From Ascaris suum (taxonomy: Eukaryota > Nematoda > Chromadorea > Rhabditida > Ascarididae): a stretch of DNA of 64,000 nucleotides. Shown here piece by piece: positions 13,733 to 24,829 of the stretch (position 1 is the first letter of the stretch; the number at the start of each line of letters is the position of its first letter). The translations under genes were made by a program, and so were the position numbers. The notes beneath the pieces are model-generated. The model did not search any database, had not been told where the DNA came from, and was given only the letters and a program-made list of their open reading frames with translations. The stretch is taken from positions 6,084,184-6,148,183 of the forward strand of contig CM024168.1 in the NCBI GenBank assembly GCA_013433145.1. The letters are read 5' to 3'.

Positions 13733-16700
13733 TGCGAATAGTTTCAGATTTCAGCTATTTTTGTGCCCCTCTGTATCTGCATTACTTGTGAAGTGCAGAA
13801 TGCTGTAGCTGTACGACTGGTGCATTCATGAGGTTTTTGGTCTAAGTAAAGAGTGGAATCTCTCTCTGCTTGTCATCAACATGCACCGTCGAATCGTTTA
13901 TTCTTGAGAAACATTTACCTGTTTTTGTTTCATGTATAATTTTTATATTCTTACTTGAATGCTTCGAATCTTCTCTTTGTCTTTGTATTTATGGGATCGA
14001 GGTAAAATGTATTAACAGTCTGCAATTGAAAATTGGAGTGCGATTGAAATTAGTGAGTGAACGAGTGCGCAGACGGTTTTCTCTCAATAGAAGGTTCTAT
14101 AAAGTCACCACTAATGGATCGGAACAGAGGAAAAAAGTTAGCTGAGCGGTCAGTGAGGTTTCTCGAGGAATCTCTTTCCGAAGAAAATTGCTTTATTGGC
14201 AGTTGTTGGGCAGTGGACTCGTCAGTGAGGTTGTTGAGTGATTAGTTCTCATTTGCCGGCAGATTGCTTCGTTAGCAGCCTTATTTTTGCTTTCATTTCT
14301 TTTTAGTTTTTGAACGTTCAGAAAGCTTTCCTAAACGACTGAATAGTTGCAAAAAACGCATCGAAAATAATACTTTAAAAGACGTAAAATATGAGGAAAC
14401 ACTCCTATTCATCCCTCAGTGAATCAATAACTATTGGAGAATGAATTGAATAATTTCGGGTTATGTTTTCGAGAATTCAGTATAAAGGAAACGCTAAACA
14501 CATAACTGCGATATTGTTACTTCAAAGCTGTTATATTGTGCAAATTTCTATTGTTCCTCGGGGCTGTCACGTTATCCACTACTGCACTTTTATTTATAGG
14601 CATATGCTTGCTGCATTGTTGGCGTCGGATTGTCTGTTAGTCCTTCGAGTTTCTGCGTTTCGGAAATTGACTTTTGTCTTTCTTTTTTATCAACAGGTAT
14701 TGGCTATTTTTAATATATTTGCATCCGTTTACAAATTAGCTTTATCTTTCCTGGCTAATTGAAATACAAAGCTTCCATTTCGAACGTAGCTGAAGGTGAC
14801 CAGCAAAAGTTATGTCAGCATGCGGGATCGGAACCAGTGGCACGTTCGGCTTTCCGTTCAAACAGTTTTCAGAAATCGAGGGACCACAAAAACCAGAAAG
14901 TCATCGTTCGAACCCGCGTGGTCTTCCATCTCCAACAAACGCATACATGGTTGCTGTCTGACATCTGGGGAGTACCAAATCCAACCTGACAGAAATATCC
15001 CTCAAACTTTTGTTCATTTTTGGCTCAGCGCATTACCTTAAGACGTTCCGAATTTTTTTCGAACCTTCCAGAAAACTAAAATTTGTTTATCTTTCGAGGA
15101 ATGTGTCGTTCCTTTATTGTTCTTTAAGGATTTTGTTGAATAGTTTAACAATGAGATTCCTTTTTTCGTTTCCTCTCCAATTTCGCATACGCCTTTCAAA
15201 TCTTTTTGCACATATCGTTGAGTTTTATGAGAATTTGTTGGCATCGTTTCACATAAAAATTCGTTGTTCCATTGGCTGCGTATAGCGTAGGTTTCCAGTA
15301 CATTGTAACAGTTTTGAAAGCTATTGTTGAGCAGTGATTGACACAGGTGGGATGGGGAAGTGGGGAAGGAGGGGAGGGGTCGGTCTTATCATAAATTGGC
15401 ACGAAAGAAATTTCTCTAGTCAAAAATAGCAAAAAGTTTTTGGAGAGGGACTTGGCGTCGCCTCCGGCGTTCGGATCGTCTCTCACTGCTTAGTTTTTTT
15501 CGTCTTCCGGACATGACTGCTGAGAGCTTCATTTGCCACTAGCGCCTTGATGTCTTATATAAATGCTTTCCAGCGAAACTTTCGCTCTCTGTGCTGTTCG
15601 GAGTTATTGTTGTAATTGCAGAATTGTTGGAAAGCATCTTCTCTCTCACAAAATATTTGTTGGCATATTTGTTGGAGTTTTTTGCCGAAATTTTGGATAA
15701 AGAGATTAATCCAGATTTTCAGATATCAATGCGGTCATTAATCCGTATACGATATCGATTGTTTATGTAATCACCGGTATTCTATAGGGATAAGGTTTTT
15801 GATTGGTCACTTAGAGTTATTTTGAATTGAGGTGTTCGTCTGATATTCTGCTAGCTAAAGGCCTCTCTTCGTGTTTGTCTTATCCATCGCAATATCCGAC
15901 GGTTCATCGAGCCGGGTCTTCACTACAATCGTACCTGTGGGCGAAGCAAACGGTTTGTATTTAACAAAAATAGTAAAAATTTGTACATTTGTCGTCGAAG
16001 TGAATGAAACTGTATAATGCAGTAATAATACTGCTATGATCATGCAATGCTTCTGAGGCGTATCGGTTCTCAGCCTCCACTCCGGCCACTTTCGTTACTT
16101 TATCCTTCCTATTATTTCCGTTCTGCTACCATCGCCACCTTTTTTGTTTGTTATTTTATTATTTCTTTTGTCTATTCTTGGAAAAGTCGTTATGCATATT
16201 GGATTGGAACGAGGTGGTGAGTCGCTTAACTCTAGAATATACACGGATGTCATTGAGAGGTAGGTGACAACAGTGTCCTCTCGCCATAGGCCACGAGATC
16301 GAAAGTGCATAACGGATGTTTGGTGCTCGATTGCATATCAACTGTCGTGCATGTCAGGCCGTGAGTATTTTATGCAAATATCACGCAAACGTTTTGTTTG
16401 CGTTAATGAGGATTCTAACGATAAGTTCCCTTTAGGCGGTGTTCGTTTCACTTAGACACATTTTTTGTGTCCTCTATTATAATATGCTTCATTGCTAAAC
16501 GAATGTTTTAGCAGGAATAAGTTGAAGCATGAGTTGTAATAACTATGACTTGAAGCATAAGTCCCAATAGGAGTAAGTTGAAATTGATATCACGTGTTAA
16601 AGTGGCAGTGTGTTCGATAAAGTTGGGGTGTTCATTCGCAGTTCCGCTGCCAACGCTTGAGCTATGAAATTAATATCAGTGCTATTTTACAATATGCAAT

Positions 16701-17347
16701 GTTGGATGGATATAAATTAAGTGCGCGATTGGTTGCTTGCTGCGATGATAACTTATTTCTGAAGTTTGCCCGAATTTAGGCATCAGACATCGAAAACAAT
16801 TGTGTTATGTGTTTAAATTGGAATGGGAGACCGAAACGGAAGATGGAGGAGGGGGAGGGAGAGAGAGGCTGATGAGAACCGGAGAGAGTAGGTGAACGGC
16901 CTGGATTGAGAAGGTGGAATGGAAGAGAGTGAGAGGATTTTGATAGCTCAAACGTAAATAAGGCGGAAAAATAATTTCAGAAGACGTTTTGCGAATGGAA
17001 AAGAATTAAGAAGAATTGTGATTGTTAGAATTTAATCATTAGCGATATATATTTCAGACAACTATAGCCCATCTCGTATAAAAACAGTCCCCTCTAAGAG
17101 TGTAGGGTGGGTAGGTGTTTTATTCAAATGAATATAAACGCAAATGGAATCCATAAAGAGGTGCAAATTTGCGAGCGAATCACTCCAGGAGTAAATGTGT
17201 TGCTGGCTATAGATGTTTTCTCGAGAGGAATTTCCAACTACTCCAGAAATGCTTGGAAACGCTTTATAACAATTGCGCTTTCACCTGTAACAACCGAATT
17301 TAAAAAGTTTTCTTACCGTAAAGGTTGTCCCACATGTGTTCATTCAT

Positions 17348-17367
17348 CCCCCCCCCCCCCCCCCCCC
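17348..17367. repeat. C20 homopolymer
   Basis: This is an uninterrupted run of twenty C. Comparable G or C runs: 1212-1225 (G14), 6988-6996 (C9), 21584-21593 (G10), 24953-24964 (G12), 33413-33424 (C12), 56345-56356 (C12) and 57365-57379 (G15). All lie in non-coding sequence under the models given here, except that 1212-1225 falls in a region of uncertain annotation. Confidence 0.95.
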
Positions 17368-20229
17368 TCCTCCTCTCCACTCCGCTCTTCAACCTTGTGT
17401 TTTTCTCGAACTCGAAGAAATATTTGATGCTGAAATATGTCAGAAGTTTCTTCACATCAAGTGGCCAAAGGCCAAAGATATCATAATCTGTAGTGTAGCA
17501 GCGGCGCGGTGTTTGTTTGGATGATTTTTGCGGATTTCACTGATGTTATCGCTTTCTTAATTGCTTATACTCTTTTCTATAACTTGCAACCTGCAGAGTT
17601 GTTCCTGCTGGATCTTCAAGTAAATTTCAGGTTCTTGAACTCATTGCGAGCTTTTTGAGCAGCTTGAGGTCCTGTGTTGCTCTAGGCTCGTCATTCCATT
17701 CTTCCCTCAATATTTATTGTGCAACTATAACATTGCGCAGTAGTGATCGGTGCGATTTTTGGTACTTCCAACTTTTTTTCGAGAATGATATATCGTTGTC
17801 GGGGATTTCATAAGCTTCCGTTTAGTGCATTTTAGTATATGAGGGGAGGGGAGTGCGGAAAGTGGATATAACTTGCTGGAATTAAAGCTTCTTTTGGGAC
17901 CACATTCTTTATTGTAATTTCAACATTTTCGAACCTTTCAACTTCATTTCTCTTTTGTTTAGAAAATACGAATTATCTGCTGTCTTATGAGGTTCTGAAA
18001 GAATTTGAAGGTAATTTCGACGTCTTATGAATTTATCTAGAAATAGTGACTTGTTTTTTCGTGAAAACAGGAGAGGGAGGTGTTTTTTGTTTTTTAATCA
18101 CCGAGAAGCGGCGTTTAAAGTTCCCTTTTTTATCATGAGTTCATCATTCGCGTTAAATTTTTTTGGTAGGATGGTACTCGAATTGCTAACGATACAGAAA
18201 GTGAGCGGTTAAAACCTAGGATTGTGTTCGCTCAGGTAGACTCCATGAGAGGCAACTCATTTATCCTACAAGCTGGAAGTGGCACTGTAAAAAAAGGTTG
18301 ATCACAAGCCATGCAACAGGCGAATCGTGTTGCTATCGTCCCGTAGAAGAGTCTTTTTGAAAGTTTTTGTACCATTCAGTTATCATCCTGGACAACTTCG
18401 CTATGAGTAAGAAAAAGTACGTAATGCAATATGGAGGAGGGGAGGGGAAGAGCCCCTCAAGCTGTTCTCTATATTTTTATTCATTTTTAAGGTCTGTTTG
18501 ATAGGGTTTGATCCAGGGATAAAGTTTTGCTGTTTATAATATTGGACATGAATTTTCCACTTTAATAGGTTTCGACCTAAAATTACTTGGAACCCCAATT
18601 TTGTATGGAAAGGGAGGGAAGGGAGAGGATCTAATGATAGTAAACATCGCTGCGATGTCATACTGACAGCGCTTGGCGCAGTGGGTTGACGACTAGCTGA
18701 AAGCAATCGATGTGCGACTTTTGTCCCATTTGTAATTAAGAAAGCTTTGAGAGACATTCCTTAATTGGAGGACTAATAACGCTTCATTTAGATTCTCGTC
18801 GACGTTCTTTCATTTATTTTATTTATTTTTTAAACATTTTCTTATTAGCTGATAGACCGTTGAGTTTTAATTTCAGTTCATTTCCCCATTTTATTTGTAA
18901 GTTTTTGAAGAATTGCCCAAAGAATTATTGTCTTCGATCTGTTGCTGTTGTGTTGTAATGTTTCCTTTCGATGAGAGGATGTCATTGTTTGCAGGAGAAG
19001 AGCGAACAATTATTGTGCAATTTATACGCCGATCTCTTTCATTTTATTACTCACTCCGCCTATGTTCCTTTATCATTTTGCCTCAACATCCGAAATTACC
19101 GCACTCCATCACAACGTTTCAATTATATCCATCAAATTTTAAAGATTTCAGTCATAAATGGTCGTAGTTTTAGCTTTCCGCTCGTCCCATAATTGCCTCA
19201 AAGTTATCCTCTTTACTGGTCTTGTCTGATGTCTATGCTTGACCATTTATGTGCAGAAATATTGAAAATGAGTGGCATTTTAAGTGATCTATCACTGTTT
19301 CCACGTTGAAATCAAAATTTCGAATTTCAGTTATTAAAATCCTCTGGAATCCTCTCAATTTTAGATTCTTTCTTAAGTGTGCTTCTTATTCTGATTTTTA
19401 TGTGAATTCAGAAATTTGCTTTTACACTTTCCTCTTAGGTAGAGAGAGATTGATAGATAGATAACAGTATGGAATTGAAAGGAAAAAAATTCAAACTTTG
19501 GAGTATTTTAAAGATGCAAAATTCAGAGATACTGAGGTCGAGCAGTTGTTACCTCAGGTCGCGCTATTTTTTTAAAATATTTACTTGCATAAGTATTTAA
19601 ATTTGCGTTCGGCAGAACATGAGCGGCATTTTTATTTGGGTGGCGAAGTCCTGCAAGTCCTCATCGCTTGTGAATTTCCGAACATTTTATTTTGCAGTCC
19701 GCTGCACTACTGTCGCAGAAAGTGTAACATTTGTCTTGACCTCCCCGTCTCACCCCTCCCCCCTCCTTCCACCATCCTCGTCCTCCCGCGACACTCGGAC
19801 TGTTAAGGTCTACTAAAATTAATTCAGATTCTTTCGTAGTTGGCGTGCGTGTTGAAGGAAAAGGATGAATCTATCTACGAGAAGTTTGACCTGAAAAAGC
19901 ATCACTAGACTAGCGTGTGGCAGTGATGATGTGCGGAAGTGGCGGAGAAGAATCGATTAAAACGCAAGTAATTTTCAACGCGCTGCCGCAGAGAGTCTGT
20001 TTGCGGCGGAAATGAACCTTTTATATTGGGTTTTTATTAATATGGATACGGTATAATCAAAGCGGGTATTTTTTGATGCATTAAAGAGTGAAATGAAGGC
20101 AATTTGCGTCTGAATGGATGATATGATGATGATGAGCAGATAGGACACGAAGTCAACTGTATTTCGCTGAAGTGTTTTTGCCCTATAGTGCGGTAAATAA
20201 AAGTCATTGTTGATAACAGGTTAATTGCT

Positions 20230-20470
20230 AACAAGACATTTGACAGTTTCAGTATCTCTAAATTTAATGTTTTCATTATCTCTTAAAAATCGATGTTTTC
20301 AATTCTTTTTCTTGCTGAAAAACGAACGTTTCCACACTCATTTATTAATCGATACTTTCAATTGCCTTAAGAAAATCGGCACTTCGAATTCCTTTTTAAA
20401 AATTTTACATTTTCATTCCCCTTTTCGGGATTTTGTTCGGATTTCCTTTCAGAAATTTGTATTTTCAGCA
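20230..20470. repeat. Degenerate ~27-base tandem repeat (about eight units)
   Basis: Successive units of roughly 25-33 bases share the pattern A-rich, ATCGAT or ATTTT, a T-rich block with TTTCAATT or TTTCATT, then CC/CTTTT. Unit starts fall near 20259, 20285, 20318, 20347, 20372, 20399, 20426 and 20451. The units have diverged strongly from each other. The stretch is plus-strand open for about 100 codons, which is likely a by-product of the repeat. Confidence 0.5.
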
Positions 20471-22689
20471 AAAAAAAATCAAAAATTCAATAAATATAAA
20501 TCCTTTAACAAAGGTAACATCGCCGAAGCAGTCGAGACTATCAGTTTCTCCAATAAAAAGTCCGCGATTTTTTAGGAGGCAGTTAACTGCGAGAAGTTTT
20601 CATCCGTACGATTTGAGGGGGGCAGTAGGGGGATGGAATTTATCGATGGAAGAATGAAAAGAGAGTTAGAGATGACCCCTTTCACTGTTCGCCAAACAGC
20701 GGCTTCCTTCGCGGTGGATTTGGCGAGTGCGAAAGGGATCGTGGGCGGTTGGAGTTCATTCCATCCTACTGCTGCATGAATGCCACCACATGCTAGATTA
20801 GTGAGAGGCTTTGCAGCATCGTGGTGCTTCGTCATCGTGCACACAGCTACTCTCGATTCAGCTGTTCTCTTGCCATATCGGGTTGCACCTCTCATACTTC
20901 CAAAGCTTCTGACAGCTCGCAGTGTTGGTGGAGCATTATTGCTCGGTTGGCCTATGAGGACTATATTGGTCTCGGATGTCCATTTTTAGCGAACAACGAT
21001 CGATGCATTCTGGCATCTTCGTTGGAAAGCGATGCTTGCGAGACGCACTCGCCCGCAGTCTTAATGTCACTACTACATATTGATCCGTTATCCGTATAAG
21101 AGCCAATTCATTGAAATGAACTTCACCAATCGTGTGCCTATAATCACGATCCCACTAACTTTTACTCTGATATGTTGTAGAAGTAGTCGAATGAAATCGG
21201 TTTAATTCTGGTAGGGAAACGGACGAGTTTATATCTTCACCTGGATTGGAGTCATTTGAAGATGATGCACTGGCCTTGTGTGCCCTGATATAGGTTGTTA
21301 TAATATCGTCCACTCATGTTTTTTTTAGTTTACAGTATTTTTAGGTTTGTCTTTGAATTAGTACGGCAGATTTTAATTTTCTTATTGGTGGTTCTCAGCG
21401 GGTACTTTCAAAAAAACTTTTGGAATGAATTCTGGATCTAATGGGAAATTTAATTTTGCTCTTTACTTGTGATTTCACCATTTTATGATCGCTGATATCT
21501 TTTTAATCACTGTTTTGACTGAAATATTACTTGGAGTTTGGCTAGCGAGGTACTGATAACAGTTTTTTGAGAGAGGAGAGGGAGGGGGGGGGGTGGAATA
21601 ACAGTGACGTTGTTTAGAAACCAGTTTGAGAGATGAGGCACTCTGCTGGGCAGGGTGCAGAGTGGTTTTACATATAGATCGAACGGTAAATCGATGCAAA
21701 AGGCAGCTCAATTAGGGCGTAGGGCGTTGCAAACAAATCGCCGTATCCATGCGTGTTGTGCTTCGCTTTGTTATCGCTCTCTTCCTCCTTATGGAATATG
21801 CCGAAACTGCTCCGACTCCGCTTTTTTTTTCCATACCTTATCGATCACAAACCATTCCTTTCTTTCGGTCCTTCTCATCTTAGAGGGTCCTCCTCTTTAT
21901 AGCAGACGTTTGAATCCTATTCCCCACTTCATTCATTGATTTTCCTGTCGAAATAAATTTATTTTCTTCGACTGAATGCATCTTTTAGTACACTCGTAGA
22001 TTATCCCCCAGAATAGAATGCGTCGTTATTTTCCATTGTGTCTACGTTCTCTTGTAAGTGAAATCTGTGATTGCTTAACTACTGTTTTCAAATTAAACCT
22101 CATTTGCTTAAGTTTTCCCCTTTATACCCCATAAGCCCGTTCACCTTTCCCTCTTCTTACTCCTGTTCTCTTTGAGACATTTGTGCTTATTATTACAATT
22201 GAAAATAGTCGAATGTTGTAAATATTGTTGTTTTACTTTTCAAATATTTGTATGATCGATCAGTTCGTTATGTCTGAATTAGTTCGTGAAAAAGCGCCAC
22301 ATTGGCCCACCTATCCGGCACTCACAGAAGACCAAAGGAATTTTCTCTAAAATCGTTGTAAACTATTCCGGTACCCTGCAACTTGCACGTAGTATTCTTC
22401 AAGTTGTTGCCGTTATGACCAGAGGTCGGCAGGAAGAAGAGAACGATCCTCACTCGTCAAAGTGGGGGAAGCTGCTAGAGGATCGTTATTGAGGGTCATG
22501 TTGGAAGAAACTCAGTTTGCAGTACACTCTCGAATGCACTTCTTTGCCACTGGCTTCCCATATATCGACGATTGTGTTTCTTTATATATTGCGTTATCGA
22601 CGATTATATTAGGGTTCGTCCTTGTTTCCCTTATATAATTTCGAAAAAATCCAATAGAAACTAACGCGATCAGATCCCATTACGTACTC

Positions 22690-24520
22690 TGCATACAAAT
22701 GAGCAAAATAAGCATTGGCGCTATTATCGAGCGCAAGTGTCCCAGCACCCCATATCAGCTTATTGGCTGTGCCCTTGATACGTAAATTATTTCTCATGCA
22801 CGACGTTTGCGCGCTTTTGAGAGTTTGAGGTTATTTTGTACTGGTTACTGTCGCGAGAGACTCACTTGAGGCCTAAATGCAATAGCAAACAAATCTGTAA
22901 ATTACATTTTACATCATCAGAAAGATAATTTCCCTCTTAACGAGTGGTAATATTTACAGTATCCTTGCAGTATTACGCCCATGGCAGTCGCTTCGAGTAT
23001 CGATGCCATGGTACTATATATCACTTTGAGATTTTTGGACCTTTACTGCTCTGTCGCCGATTTCTGATAGCCGAATAACATCGTTTTTGAACTTCGCCAG
23101 GGATGTCAGCATTGCATGCTTCCGGACGTTTCGTATTGAGATGTGAAGCAAAAATTAAAGCAGTACGGACACGGGCGATACAAAGCCGTTGTGCGACGGT
23201 CGAGAGCAACTTCACGTCGTTATAGATATAATGCTGAATTATGTTAGTCACAGCAGTGTTGTCGCACAAGCTTTCAAGTGAAACACTCATCGTATGGCCC
23301 GAATTTGCTTTTATGCACTTTGTGGATTGCTAATTAATGTTCATTGAGCATTCTTTTATTAAATTTTATCGATACACTTTAATTATTAATTTAATTAAAA
23401 CCTTATCGATACGTTCGATACAGCTACACACTGAGATTGCTGATTAAATTGGTGTGAAGAATTTTTTGTACGTGGATTTGCTTTTATGATTGCGCCTAAG
23501 TCTTCGCAGCGTTGAATAAGAGTGCTACGGCCGTGTTTCATGTTTTATTGCACAGGAGCATGTCGATCTCTGTTTCCGTTCAGGGGAAGGGCATCTCATG
23601 CAGTTGTGGATTCTCGATGTTGTGCATTTGGAGAGAAAAAGGGGACGGAAGGATGGAAGAGAGGTAAAACGATATCGATTTTTGTTTTAGCATGAATTTT
23701 TCTTTTCAAGATGATAGAGAACAAAAGCGAGTACCGAGGCAAATTCGAGGTGTTGGAATGGCAAGTATAGACATCTCTGCTGTTCATCAGTAAGTCTCTA
23801 AATTCATTCCTTCCAAAAAACCCCACATGAAATAAAGTGTCGACGTACATGACGAGGTTGCCGTGGAGGTTGCAAGAGCGGAAGTAAATAATCATCGCAT
23901 TGGTGACTAACCAACGCGGGAGGGGAGACCCACAGATATCATATGTGTAACAGCTAGAGGTCGAATAATTCGAACTGCATCATTGCTGTGGCTGTCAACG
24001 TTATTTTACCATATGGCAGCCAGGAATGAACGTGTCTGATTCATGTCATTACTTGAAACTAACGTTGCTGCCACCTGTGAAGTGCGTTCAAACTCTGCAT
24101 TGCTTGTGCAGCTGCTATCAACAGTGAGCACAATAAGCTTATTGTTTAAGTAAGCAACTAGCACGAGGTGGAACTAAAGGTGTGTTCGGGCACGCAGTAA
24201 AGCTTGACTGCGTTTGTATTAAAATATTTTCGACGCTATTCAACACCGTGTACTTCGATGGCAGGAATATATTTCTTGCTGGCGGGTTGTAATCTTTCAT
24301 CCGTTACTAGCGGATTCAACACCAGTAGTATGACATTCCGTTCGTGCGTAATGCCTTTTATTAGGGGTCGATAATCGAAGTACAATTGTCGATTTATCGG
24401 AAGCTGATGTAATGTGGTGAATTTATCGAAGTAGACGGTTGGTCTTACGTGGATGGCCGCTGATGTGTTCTTCACGAACTCATTCTGCGCAAGTTTCACC
24501 ACTCGAGCATTGTAAACGGT
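22690..24520 (-). CDS. Weak candidate minus-strand gene (three or four open segments)
   Basis: Reading the minus strand, open segments with coding-like composition follow one another. 24520-24249 begins after a possible TTAG acceptor and runs to a possible donor or a stop at 24236. Next come about 23915-23830, then 23305-23030, then about 22800-22690. The first encodes residues such as VYFDKFTTLHQLPINRQLYF and KKYIPAIEVHG; the third contains SLCDNTAVTNIIQHYIYNDV; the last contains NKLIWGAGTLALDNSANAYF. I recognise no domain, could not fix all splice phases, and cannot exclude chance open frames or a decayed gene. It would be divergently oriented to lrk-1, whose start is about 310 bases from the segment A end. 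Confidence 0.2.
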
Positions 24521-24829
24521 CTAACTATATATAGACGCATATACAATATATGCGCATATGAGGACTATCAACAAATGATTTTTGTGGTCAATTTGTGGTT
24601 GTCGCGATTCGTTCATCTATTTGGTGCTTATTTCTACGAACGTGTGTTTTCATTTCAAAGAAATGCCATGTTCATTTCAGGCGGCTCCAAACGAATGCTT
24701 TATACCAGTCGGCTGTCCTTCCATAATTTCCTCGGTACATTAATATAGCGTTACTAATATTATCTCACAATCACACTCATTCATCTGTTCTCTTCGACTA
24801 CTTCTGTTAATGTATACTTCAATTATTAA

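Larger units (their letters stand above)
13733..24829. other. 11-kb region between NMD3 and lrk-1 without a confident gene
   Basis: No open segment here carries a family motif I recognise. Weak candidates are a patch open in all three forward frames at about 14,785-14,970 (including a 48-codon ATG frame starting at 14,812), a GC-richer patch at about 20,590-21,080 that is open on both strands, and a cluster of minus-strand open segments at 22,690-24,520. A degenerate ~27-base tandem repeat lies at about 20,230-20,470, a G10 tract at 21,584, and G-rich GGGGA tracts at 15,349-15,380, 17,841-17,852 and 18,432-18,450. A C20 run sits at 17,348-17,367. No AATAAA lies close behind the NMD3 stop. Confidence 0.5.

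Noticed and set aside
14890..14930. GTTCGAACCC resembling a tRNA T-loop/B-box
   Set aside because: The five bases on either side do not pair as a T-stem and no matching A-box lies at the right distance.
23386..23420. TTAATTTAATTAAAACC-type AT-rich inverted sequence considered as a terminal inverted repeat
   Set aside because: Only local AT-rich self-complementarity; no partner copy or target-site duplication was seen.
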